Assembly: GCF_014174355.1 (NCBI RefSeq)
Contig: NZ_JABEQF010000005.1
Span: forward strand, 248,001-312,000
DNA from: Gluconacetobacter azotocaptans
Lineage (GTDB): Bacteria; Pseudomonadota; Alphaproteobacteria; Acetobacterales; Acetobacteraceae
Direction of reading: 5' to 3'
DNA length: 64,000 nt
The position numbers and the translations under genes were made by a program. The notes under the pieces are model-generated. The model had not been told where the DNA came from, did no database searches, and saw only the letters and a program-made list of their open reading frames with translations. This document shows, piece after piece, positions 44,950-53,167 of the stretch (positions are counted from its first letter, which is position 1; each line of letters starts with the position of its first letter).

Positions 44950-46440
44950 ATGACCCAGGACGATAAAATCCAGCGCGCCGCCGTCATCGGCGGCGGGGTG
45001 ATCGGCGCGGGATGGGCCGCGCGGTTCCTGCTGAACGGCATCGACGTCGCGTTCTACGACCCCAGCGACAGCGCGCGGGACAGGGCGCACGCGGTCCTGG
45101 CCATGGCGCGGCAGGCATGGGCGCGGCTGTATCCCGGCGCAACCGTCGCGGAAGGACAATTGATTTTCGCCCCCACCCTGGAGGATGCGGTCCGCGACGC
45201 GGATTTCGTGCAGGAAAGCCTGCCGGAAATCGAGACGCTGAAACGCAGCGTGCTGGCGCAGATCGACGCCGTGGCGCCGGTGGATACCCTCATCGGATCA
45301 TCGACATCCGGCCTGCTGCCCAGCCGCTTGCAGGCCGACATGCGCCACCCCGGCCGGCTGGTGGTCGGTCATCCGTTCAACCCGGTCTATCTGCTGCCGC
45401 TGGTCGAAATCTGCGGCGGCGACCAGACGACGGAGGCGACCCGGGACCGCGCCGCCGCGTTCTATACGCGCACCGGCATGCAGGTGCTGCGCGTGCGCAA
45501 GGAAATCGACGGCTTCATCGCCGACCGCCTGCTGGAGGCCCTGTGGCGCGAGGGGCTGTGGCTGATCGAGGAAGGGGTGGCCACGACATCGGAACTGGAC
45601 GACGCCATCCGCTACAGCGCAGGGCTGCGCTGGGCGTTCATGGGGACGTTCCTGACCTATCGCCTGGCCGGCGGCGACGACGGCATGCGGCATTTCCTGC
45701 ACCAGTTCGGGCCGGCGCTGAAACTGCCGTGGACGAAGCTGGTGGCGCCGGAACTGACCGACACGCTGATCGACCGCATCGCCACGCAATCCGACGAACA
45801 GGCCGCCGGCACCTCGATCCGCGAGCTGGAGGCCCTGCGCGACGACGCGCTGGTCCGCATCCTGAACGCCCTGTCGCAGGTCGGCCCGGACGGGTACGCG
45901 GCAGGCCGGACGCTGAACGGTTTCCGCAATGCGCGCGCCCCTGCGGACACAGCGATACCCGACCCCGACGGCCCGATCGTGTCGTACCAGGGCCACGCGC
46001 TGGACGCATGGATCGATTATAACGGGCACATGACCGAACACCGCTACCTGCAGGTCTTCGGCCAGGCCACGGACCATGTGCTGGCCCTGATCGGCGCGAA
46101 CGAGGCCTATGTCCGCGCCGGCCACAGCTTCTACACCGTCGAAAGCCATATCCGCCATCTGGGCCAGGTCCATGCCGGCGATGCCGTCCGCGTCTGCTCG
46201 CAGATCCTGGGCCATGACGCCAAGCGCCTGCATCTGTTCCACACCATGACCGGTGCCGACGGAACAGCGGTGGCGACATCGGAACATATGCTGATCCATG
46301 TCGATGCCCGGCAGGGCGCCAGCGCCCCGATCCTGCCCGCCGTGCAGGCGGCCCTCATGGCGATCGGGGACAAGCATGCGGCGCTGCCACGACCGGCCGG
46401 CGCCGGGGGCAGCATCGGCATCCGTCCAAAAACCTCCTGA
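44950..46440 (+). CDS. Carnitine 3-dehydrogenase fused to a hotdog thioesterase
   Basis: A 496-residue two-domain enzyme. Residues 1 to about 320 form a 3-hydroxyacyl-CoA dehydrogenase-like NAD enzyme (VIGGGVIGAGWAARF, GSSTSGLLPSRLQ, VGHPFNPVYLLPLVEICGG) of the L-carnitine dehydrogenase group. From about 340 a 4-hydroxybenzoyl-CoA-type hotdog thioesterase follows (WIDYNGHMTEHRYLQVFGQA, CSQILGHDAKRLHLFH). In species where the two are separate, the thioesterase hydrolyses betainyl-CoA to glycine betaine. With the BKACE enzyme this gives a route from carnitine to glycine betaine and acetoacetate. Confidence 0.9.
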   Translation: MTQDDKIQRAAVIGGGVIGAGWAARFLLNGIDVAFYDPSDSARDRAHAVLAMARQAWARLYPGATVAEGQLIFAPTLEDAVRDADFVQESLPEIETLKRSVLAQIDAVAPVDTLIGSSTSGLLPSRLQADMRHPGRLVVGHPFNPVYLLPLVEICGGDQTTEATRDRAAAFYTRTGMQVLRVRKEIDGFIADRLLEALWREGLWLIEEGVATTSELDDAIRYSAGLRWAFMGTFLTYRLAGGDDGMRHFLHQFGPALKLPWTKLVAPELTDTLIDRIATQSDEQAAGTSIRELEALRDDALVRILNALSQVGPDGYAAGRTLNGFRNARAPADTAIPDPDGPIVSYQGHALDAWIDYNGHMTEHRYLQVFGQATDHVLALIGANEAYVRAGHSFYTVESHIRHLGQVHAGDAVRVCSQILGHDAKRLHLFHTMTGADGTAVATSEHMLIHVDARQGASAPILPAVQAALMAIGDKHAALPRPAGAGGSIGIRPKTS

Positions 46441-46453
46441 TTGCGGCACCGGA

Positions 46454-46512
46454 CATGGGCGACGGTCCTGTCCGGCCCACAGGGCCTGAGGGCCTTGACC
46501 CCGATCGAGGGA
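46454..46512. repeat. Dispersed palindromic repeat, copy D (short)
   Basis: Minus-strand orientation. It keeps CGATCGGGGTCAAGGCCCTC and CAGGCCCTG but has lost the TTCGGGCAAAGCCCG hairpin present in copy B, joining directly to a degenerate GGACAGGAC end. It lies between the dehydrogenase fusion and ada. Confidence 0.6.
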
Positions 46513-46567
46513 GGCGCCTGGAAATTCGAGCGCAGGAAACGGGATGCACGGACAAGGATGAATCCCC

Positions 46568-47692
46568 ATGATCTGCTCCATGGCCACGGCAGCAGACAGG
46601 AACAGGGACATGCCGACAGAGATATGCACCGCTTTGGCGCGGAACGAGGCGACCGAGCGCGACCCGCGCTGGGCGCGTATCGTCGCGCGGGACCGGTCCG
46701 CCGACGGCCTCTTCTGGTATTCGGTGGCGACCACCGGCGTGTATTGCCGGCCCTCCTGCCCGTCGCGCACCGCGAAACCGGTCAATGTGCGCCTGCACGA
46801 TACGCCGGCCGATGCGCGGGCGGCCGGCTTCCGGCCCTGCCTGCGCTGCCGGCCGGACGACGCGCCCCGCCCGATGCGAAACGCGGCGATCGTGGCCGGG
46901 GCCTGCCGGGCCATCGACCAGGCCGAAGACATGCCGTCGCTGGACCAACTGGCCGGCGCGTCGGGACTGAGCCCCGCCCATTTCCACCGGCTGTTCAAGG
47001 CCGAAACCGGCCTGACGCCGCGCGATTACGCGGTGGCCCGGCGCGGCGCGCGCCTGCGCCGGAACCTGGCGGAGGCGCCGACGGTCACCGCCGCGATCTT
47101 CGATGCGGGATATGGGTCCAGCAGCCGGTTCTACGAGGCGGCCGAGGATCTGCTGGGCATGACGCCCGCCGCCTGGCGCAATGGCGGGGCGGGCCAGACC
47201 CTGCACTTTGCCATCGGCCAGTGTGCGCTGGGTGCGCTGCTGGTCGCCAGCAGCGACAAGGGGGTCTGCGCCATCACGCTGGGCGACGATCCGGACGCAC
47301 TGGCCCGCGATCTGCAGGACCGGTTTCCCAACGCCGACCTGACCGCCGGCGATGCGGCGTATGATGCGCTGGTGGCCCGGGTGGTGGGCTTTGTCGAGGC
47401 CCCGCAACTGGGGCTGGACCTGCCGCTGGACATCCGCGGGACGGCGTTCCAGCACCGGGTCTGGGCCGCGCTGCGCGCCATTCCCGCCGGCCGGACCGCG
47501 ACCTACACCCAGATCGCCCGGCAGATCGGCGCGCCGGGGGCGGTGCGCGCGGTAGCCGGGGCGTGTGCCGCCAATGCGCTGGCCGTCGCCATTCCCTGCC
47601 ACCGTGTGGTGCGTACGGACGGGTCGCTGTCGGGCTATCGCTGGGGCGTGGCGCGCAAGCGCGCCCTGATCGCGCGCGAGGCGTCGGCATGA
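46568..47692 (+). CDS. ada: Bifunctional DNA-repair methyltransferase / transcriptional regulator Ada
   Basis: About 374 residues. The N-terminal zinc domain takes methyl groups from phosphotriesters (TTGVYCRPSCPSRT and FRPCLRCRPDD supply four cysteines, one the acceptor). An AraC helix-turn-helix follows (LAGASGLSPAHFHRLFKAET). The C-terminal O6-methylguanine methyltransferase has the acceptor IPCHRVV. All key cysteines are intact. The ATG at 46568 follows AAGGATG. MPTEICTA at 46610 is an alternative. It heads an operon with the 2OG oxygenase and alkB, joined by overlapping start and stop codons. Confidence 0.93.
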   Translation: MICSMATAADRNRDMPTEICTALARNEATERDPRWARIVARDRSADGLFWYSVATTGVYCRPSCPSRTAKPVNVRLHDTPADARAAGFRPCLRCRPDDAPRPMRNAAIVAGACRAIDQAEDMPSLDQLAGASGLSPAHFHRLFKAETGLTPRDYAVARRGARLRRNLAEAPTVTAAIFDAGYGSSSRFYEAAEDLLGMTPAAWRNGGAGQTLHFAIGQCALGALLVASSDKGVCAITLGDDPDALARDLQDRFPNADLTAGDAAYDALVARVVGFVEAPQLGLDLPLDIRGTAFQHRVWAALRAIPAGRTATYTQIARQIGAPGAVRAVAGACAANALAVAIPCHRVVRTDGSLSGYRWGVARKRALIAREASA

Positions 47693-48393
47693 TTCCGGAC
47701 GCCACACCGGGGCCCGACTGGACCCACGTCGCCGACGCGCTGGACTCACGCGGCTGGGCCTGCCTGCCCGGACTGCTGCCCCCTGCCGACGCCGACGCGG
47801 TCGCCGGCCTGTATGACCGGCCGGACGGGTTCCGGTCGCGTGTGGTGATGGAACGGCACGGGTTCGGGCGGGGCGAGTACAGATATTTCGCCTATCCGCT
47901 TCCGCCCCTGGTGCAGACATTGCGCACGACGCTCTATCCGCCATTGGCTGCCATCGCCAATGCATGGCACGTCCGGATGGGCCTGACGGAGCGCTTTCCC
48001 GCACGCCATGCCGATTTCCTGGCAACCTGCCATGCGGCCGGACAGTGCCGCCCGACGCCGCTGCTGCTGCGCTACGGACCGGGGGATTATAATTGCCTGC
48101 ATCAGGATTTGTACGGCGCACAGGTCTTTCCGCTGCAAGTCGCCATCCTGCTGTCGCGCCCTGACGACGATTTCACCGGGGGCGGCTTCATCCTGACCGA
48201 ACAGCGCCCGCGCATGCAGTCCCGCGCCGATGTCGTGCCACTGGACAAGGGCGATGCCGTCGTCTTCGCGGTCAACCACCGGCCGGTCCAGGGCACGCGC
48301 GGCCCCTACCGGGTGGCGATGCGCCACGGCGTCGGCACCGTCCGGTCGGGCCGACGCCACACGCTGGGGATCATATTCCACGATGCCGCCTGA
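47689..48393 (+). CDS. 2OG-Fe(II) oxygenase family protein
   Basis: A 234-residue protein. The HQDLYG segment gives the His-x-Asp iron pair and RPVQGTRGPYRVAMRHGV supplies the distal His and the oxoglutarate-binding Arg region. The prolyl-hydroxylase-like core lies in PTPLLLRYGPGDYNCLHQDL. It overlaps the ada stop (ATGA) and the alkB start, so it belongs to the alkylation-response operon. Relatives are commonly found between ada and alkB. Its substrate is unknown, and a repair or protein-modification role is inferred. Confidence 0.83.
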   Translation: MIPDATPGPDWTHVADALDSRGWACLPGLLPPADADAVAGLYDRPDGFRSRVVMERHGFGRGEYRYFAYPLPPLVQTLRTTLYPPLAAIANAWHVRMGLTERFPARHADFLATCHAAGQCRPTPLLLRYGPGDYNCLHQDLYGAQVFPLQVAILLSRPDDDFTGGGFILTEQRPRMQSRADVVPLDKGDAVVFAVNHRPVQGTRGPYRVAMRHGVGTVRSGRRHTLGIIFHDAA

Positions 48394-49050
48394 TCCCGCC
48401 CCTCCCGGCCATCCGTCGTTCGACCTGTTTACCGCCCGGCGCGACCAGGTGCTGGCGCCCGGGGCGATGCTGCTGGGCGGCTTCGCACGGGACGATGCGC
48501 CGGCGCTGCTGGCGGCCATCGACCAGATCGTGGCCACGGCACCGTTCCGCCGCATGACGACGCCGGGCGGACGCACGATGTCGGTCGCCATGACCAATTG
48601 CGGTCAGGCCGGCTGGGTGTCGGATCGGGCGGGCTATCGTTACGTGCCGGTCGATCCCGCGACCGGCCGCCCCTGGCCCGCCTTGCCGCCGCCTGCGCCG
48701 CCCTGGCCGCGCGGGCGGCCGCACAGGCAGGCTTCGCCGGGTTTCAACCGGATGCCTGCCTGATCAACCGCTACGACCCCGGCACCCGCCTGACCCTGCA
48801 CCAGGACCGGAACGAACGGGATTTCAGCCGGCCCATCGTGTCGGTGTCGCTGGGCCTGCCCGCCCTGTTCCTGTGGGGCGGACCGGCGCGGACCGACCGG
48901 GTGCGGCGCGTCCCGCTGGAACATGGCGACGTCGTGGTCTGGGGCGGCCCGGCGCGCCTGACCTATCACGGCATCCACACGCTGGCCGAGGGAACTCATC
49001 CCCTGACCGGACGGGTCCGCCTGAACCTGACGTTCCGGCAGGCGCTCTAA
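48383..49050 (+). pseudogene. alkB: alkB with a frameshift in mid-gene
   Basis: AlkB removes methyl lesions from 1-methyladenine and 3-methylcytosine. The first frame reads through FRRMTTPGGRTMSVAMTNCG and YRYVPVDPATGRPWPALP, then becomes nonsense and stops at 48763. A second frame, shifted by one, carries the rest: FQPDACLINRYDPGTRLTLH with the iron motif HQDRNERD, SVSLGLPALFLWGG and LEHGDVVVWGG, ending RVRLNLTFRQAL. The switch falls at about 48671-48690. The same bases encode PWPALP in frame one and LARLAA in frame two. As it stands the gene cannot make AlkB, unless there is a sequencing error. Confidence 0.85.
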
Positions 49051-49052
49051 AA

Positions 49053-49213
49053 AGGCTGTTTTATAAAGTGGGTATGACGAGCGAGAATGCCGCCCGGCGG
49101 CACGCCCGGCGTGTGTTTCCGAGCATCGGAGCGGAGCGGCCTTGTGGGCCGTGAGCACCGAAGCGCAGGAAACGCGCGTCGGATCGCCGGCAGGCCCACT
49201 TTTAAAACAGCCT
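49053..49213. mobile_element. MITE-like element (161 bp) with terminal inverted repeats
   Basis: AGGCTGTTTTATAAAGTGGG at the left end matches, inverted, CCCACTTTTAAAACAGCCT at the right end with one gap. The interior is itself an imperfect palindrome (GTGTGTTTCCGAGC against GCGCAGGAAACGCG) centred on GGCC-TTGTG-GGCC. There is no transposase. It starts 3 bp after the broken alkB and separates it from the Hsp70-like gene. The ends resemble those of IS5-type elements, which is an inference. Confidence 0.7.
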
Positions 49214-49249
49214 CCAAAGCCCGGATGGACATCGGCGGCGGCGGCACCT

Positions 49250-50560
49250 ATGCACGCCTCCATGTCATCGACCGCCCCGAACACACCCCTCAGGAACCGC
49301 ACCTGGATCGGTATCGATTTCGGCACGACCAACAGCGTCGTGGTCATCGCCGGACCGGACGGGCACACGCGCACCACGCGCTTTTCCTTCCCCGGCCACC
49401 CGGACGCCGACACCTGCCGCACGCTGCTGTGCCTGTGGCAGGAGGAGGCGCGCGGCCGCCTGACGGTGCATGAATCCATCGGCCCCGCCGCAATCGACGC
49501 CTATCTGGACGATCCGGCGGAAAGCCGGCTGATCATGTCCATGAAGTCGTACCTGGCGCAGAGTTCGTTCCGCGAGACGCGGCTGCTGGGCCGCCGGCTG
49601 ACCCTGGAAATGCTGGTCGGCCAGTTCCTGGCCTGCCTGATGCGCGAGGTCGGGATCGACCCGGCCGAGGTGCACGCCACCGTCGGCCGGCCCGTCCGCT
49701 TCGCCGGCGAGATGCCCGACGATGCGTTCGGCGAACAGCGCCTGCGCGATGGTTTCTCGGCAGCCGGCTTCGGCGGTATCGCGGTGGCGCTGGAACCCGA
49801 AGCCGCCGGCTGGCGCTTCGCCCAGCGCCTGGACGCGCCGGCCACCATCCTGGTCGGGGACTTCGGCGGCGGCACCAGCGATTTCTCGGTCCTGCGCTTC
49901 GACCCGGCCGACACGCGCCGCGCGCTGCCGCTGGGCCATGCCGGCGTGGGCATCGCCGGCGACCAGTTCGATTACCGCATCATCGACAATGTGGTCTCGC
50001 CCTGCCTGGGGCGCAACAGCACCTATCGCGTGATGGGCGGCGAGCCGCTGCCGGTTCCCATCGAATGGTACGCCAGCCTGGCGCGCTGGCATCGCCTGTC
50101 GCTGATGCGCACGCCGCAGACGCTGCGCGCCATCGCCGACGTCACCCGCACCGCATCGGAACCGGACCGTCTGCGGGCGCTGATGGCCCTGATCGAGGAC
50201 CAGCAGGGCCAGGCGCTTTACCGTGCCGTGGGCGCCGCGAAAAGCGCGCTGTCGCATTCGGACAGCACCATCCTGCGTTTCGCGCACAAGGACATCCGCA
50301 TCGAACGCACCATCACCCGCGCCGAATTCGAAGGCTGGATCGCCCCCGACCTGGCGCAGTTCGACGACGCGGTGTCGGCGGCGCTGGACCGGGCCGGGCT
50401 GCAGGCGGGCGATATCGACCGGGTGTTCCTGACCGGCGGCACATCTTTCGTGCCGGCGGTGCGCGCCCTGTTCGTCGACCGGTTCGGCGCGGACCGCGTC
50501 AATGCGGGCGGCGAGTTCGTGTCGGTCGCCGAAGGCCTGGCCCTGATGGGCGGGACCTGA
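49250..50560 (+). CDS. Hsp70 family protein (YegD-like)
   Basis: About 436 residues, an Hsp70-type ATPase without the usual long substrate-binding domain. The phosphate-binding motifs are IGIDFGTTNSVVVIAG, ILVGDFGGGTSDFSVL and DIDRVFLTGGTSFVPAVRAL. YegD-type proteins are of unknown function. The start is uncertain: 49250 (MHASMSST) or 49262. Frames extending upstream run into the MITE-like element and are discounted, so the element may supply or disrupt the promoter. Confidence 0.82.
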   Translation: MHASMSSTAPNTPLRNRTWIGIDFGTTNSVVVIAGPDGHTRTTRFSFPGHPDADTCRTLLCLWQEEARGRLTVHESIGPAAIDAYLDDPAESRLIMSMKSYLAQSSFRETRLLGRRLTLEMLVGQFLACLMREVGIDPAEVHATVGRPVRFAGEMPDDAFGEQRLRDGFSAAGFGGIAVALEPEAAGWRFAQRLDAPATILVGDFGGGTSDFSVLRFDPADTRRALPLGHAGVGIAGDQFDYRIIDNVVSPCLGRNSTYRVMGGEPLPVPIEWYASLARWHRLSLMRTPQTLRAIADVTRTASEPDRLRALMALIEDQQGQALYRAVGAAKSALSHSDSTILRFAHKDIRIERTITRAEFEGWIAPDLAQFDDAVSAALDRAGLQAGDIDRVFLTGGTSFVPAVRALFVDRFGADRVNAGGEFVSVAEGLALMGGT

Positions 50561-50620
50561 CCCGCCGGATTTGCCAACCCGGCCCCGGCGGGAAAAGATA
50601 CACCCCGGACGGAGGCCGCC

Positions 50621-51538
50621 ATGCGATTCACCCTGAAGCAGATCGAATATTTCGTGGCGGCGGCGGAAAGCGGGTCGATCACGACCGCGTCGCGGCTGGT
50701 GCATATCTCGCAACCCTCGATCTCGGCCGCCATCGCGCATCTGGAAGACGTGTTCCAGATTCCGCTGTTTATCCGCCACCATGCCCTGGGCCTGTCGCTG
50801 ACCGCCGAAGGCCAGGTTTTCCTGCGTGAAGCGCGGGTCCTGCTGCAACAGGCGCAGGATCTGGACGCCGCCGGCACGACGATCGCCGAGCGGATCGACG
50901 GCCTGCTGGAAGTCGGATGCATGACCACGCTGTATCCGCTGGTGGTGCCCGACCTGATCCAGACCTTCGAGGCCCGCCACCCCGGCGCACGGCTGAAGGT
51001 GGTGGCCGGCCACCATGGCGAACTGATCGAGAAACTGCGCAATGGGGACATCGCCGCCTTCCTGGCCTACGACCTGAACATCCCCGCCGACCTGGAATTC
51101 GAACCGCTGGCCACCCTGCCCCCCTTCGCCTTCGTGTCGGCCAGCCACCGGCTGGCCAAGCGGCGGACGGTGGCCCTGGCCGAACTGGCGTCCGACCCGT
51201 TCCTGCTGCTGGACCTGCCGCTGTCGCGCGACTATTTCCTGATGCTGTTCAGCCAGGCGGGCCTGACCCCGCAGGTCGCCGGCCGGTTCCAGAGCATCGA
51301 CGTGGTGCGCAGCCTGGTGGCCCGGGGCGTGGGATACAGCCTGGCCAATGCCCGGCCCCGCAACCGCGCGGCGCTGGACGGGCGGCCATTGTCCTACCTG
51401 GCGCTGAAAGGCGCGCACCGCGAACTGAAATACGGCACCGCGCGGATCGCCGGCCTGCGCCGTACCCCCCGCACGGCCGCCTTCCTGTCGCTGTGCGGCG
51501 AGATCCTGGCCAACCGCCCCCTGCCCGGCACGGATTGA
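50621..51538 (+). CDS. LysR-type transcriptional regulator
   Basis: A 305-residue regulator starting MRFTLKQIEYFVAAAESGSI, with the HTH LVHISQPSISAAIAHLEDVF and a ligand-binding domain (LEVGCMTTLYPLVVPDLIQT, VVAGHHGELIEKL). GGAGG precedes the ATG. It converges with the ABC transporter operon, its stop being 24 bp from the ATPase stop. The operon may or may not be its target. Confidence 0.9.
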   Translation: MRFTLKQIEYFVAAAESGSITTASRLVHISQPSISAAIAHLEDVFQIPLFIRHHALGLSLTAEGQVFLREARVLLQQAQDLDAAGTTIAERIDGLLEVGCMTTLYPLVVPDLIQTFEARHPGARLKVVAGHHGELIEKLRNGDIAAFLAYDLNIPADLEFEPLATLPPFAFVSASHRLAKRRTVALAELASDPFLLLDLPLSRDYFLMLFSQAGLTPQVAGRFQSIDVVRSLVARGVGYSLANARPRNRAALDGRPLSYLALKGAHRELKYGTARIAGLRRTPRTAAFLSLCGEILANRPLPGTD

Positions 51539-51562
51539 AAGCGCACCTGCCGCCGGACGTCT

Positions 51563-53167
51563 TCAGCCTGCCAGCCCGTGCCAGTGCTGACCGGGCAGCG
51601 CGGAGAGCAGGATCCTGGTATACGGGTCGGACGGTGTTGCAAACACATCGGCGGCCGCGCCGACTTCCACGATCCGGCCACGCCGCATGACCGCGATCCG
51701 GTCGGCGGTATGGGCGGCCAGGCGCAGATCGTGCGTGATAAACAGGATGGCCAGCCCGGTCTCGGCCTTGAGCCGCAGGAACAGGTCCAGGATCTGCCTT
51801 TGCATGGGCGGGTCGAGCGCCGCCACGCTCTCGTCCGCGATAAGGACACGCGGACGCAGGGCCAGCGCGCGGGCGATGCAGATACGCTGGCGTTGTCCGC
51901 CCGAAAAGGCGTGGGGCGTGCGGTCAAGCGCGTCCGCCGGCAACCCGACCATGGCCAGGAGGGACACCGCCTGCCGCGCTGCCTGCTGACGTGTCATGCC
52001 CCCGATACGGGCCGCGCGCTCCAGTATCGCACGCACGCTCCGGCGCGGGTTGAGCGCACCTGCCGGATCCTGGAACACCATCTGGACCGGGTTGCCGTCG
52101 GGCCGCCCACGCCGGCGCAGCGGCGTCGAGAAGTCTGCGCCGGCCACGACGACCTTTCCGCAATCGGGCGGCAGCAGGCGGCACAGGATGCGGGCGAGCG
52201 TACTTTTGCCCGAGCCGGATTCCCCGATGACGGCCAGCATCTCGCCAGGGTGAAGGTCGAACATCACGTCGGCCAGGGCGGTGAAGGCGCCATGCCGTTT
52301 GCCAAGGCCCCGCACCGCCAGGACGGGCGGGCCGCCGGATGGAACGCCCGACGCGGGCCGGCCCGGCATGCCATGCGGAAACGCGGCCACCAGTTCACGC
52401 ACATAGGGTGTCGCGGGCGCGGTCAGTACCGTGCGGGCATCGCCACATTCCACGATCCGGCCCGCCCTCATGATCGCGACGCGATCGGCAATATCCGCGA
52501 CGACCCCCAGGTCATGGGTAATCAGCAGAACGGCATGCCCCCGCCGGTCGCGCAGTTCCCGCAGCAGAGAGAGGATCTGCGCCTGGGTGGTGACATCCAG
52601 CGCAGTGGTCGGTTCGTCGGCGATCAGCAGGACAGGGTCCAGCGCCAGAGCCATGGCAATGACGACCCGCTGGCACTGGCCGCCCGAAAGCTGGTGCGGC
52701 AGACGGGTACCGATCGCCTCCGGCTCCGGCAGATGCACGTCCTGCAGCAGATCGACGACCCGCCGCGCACGTGCCGGCGCCGGCATCGACGGGCGGTGCA
52801 GGATCAGGACTTCCTCGATCTGCCGTCCGACCGGAATGGCGGGATTCAGCGAGGACATGGGCTCCTGGAAGACCATGGCGATGGCCGCGCCGCGCAGTGT
52901 TCGCCATTGCCGCTCGTCCAGCGCGGTCACGTCCCTGCCGTCGAACAGGATGCGCCCGCCGGCGATACGCAGCGGCGACGGAAGCGCCCCCATGATCGCC
53001 GCCGAGAGCACCGACTTGCCCGAACCCGATTGGCCGACCAGACACACGATCTCGCGCCGGTTGACGGTCAGGGACACGTCGTGAAGGGCCGCCGGCCGAT
53101 CGGCGCCGGCCGGAAGCGTCACGGTCAGGTGCGCGATCGACAGGACGGGGCTGCCTGGCGTGCTCAT
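51563..53167 (-). CDS. Dipeptide/nickel-type ABC transporter, fused double ATPase (DppD-DppF)
   Basis: A 534-residue protein with two complete ATP-binding domains, as in GsiA. The first has Walker A GQSGSGKS, signature LSGGQCQRVVIAMAL and Walker B VLLIADEPTTALD. The second has GESGSGKS, FSGGQRQRICIARAL and VLIADESVAALD. Note Ser for Pro in the second Walker B extension. It overlaps the upstream permease gene by four bases and is the last gene of a five-gene operon. It should power both permeases. Confidence 0.9.
   Translation of the reverse strand: MSTPGSPVLSIAHLTVTLPAGADRPAALHDVSLTVNRREIVCLVGQSGSGKSVLSAAIMGALPSPLRIAGGRILFDGRDVTALDERQWRTLRGAAIAMVFQEPMSSLNPAIPVGRQIEEVLILHRPSMPAPARARRVVDLLQDVHLPEPEAIGTRLPHQLSGGQCQRVVIAMALALDPVLLIADEPTTALDVTTQAQILSLLRELRDRRGHAVLLITHDLGVVADIADRVAIMRAGRIVECGDARTVLTAPATPYVRELVAAFPHGMPGRPASGVPSGGPPVLAVRGLGKRHGAFTALADVMFDLHPGEMLAVIGESGSGKSTLARILCRLLPPDCGKVVVAGADFSTPLRRRGRPDGNPVQMVFQDPAGALNPRRSVRAILERAARIGGMTRQQAARQAVSLLAMVGLPADALDRTPHAFSGGQRQRICIARALALRPRVLIADESVAALDPPMQRQILDLFLRLKAETGLAILFITHDLRLAAHTADRIAVMRRGRIVEVGAAADVFATPSDPYTRILLSALPGQHWHGLAG

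Noticed and set aside
49142-49249. Upstream extension of the Hsp70-like gene
   Set aside because: These codons lie largely inside the MITE-like element and do not match the family N terminus.
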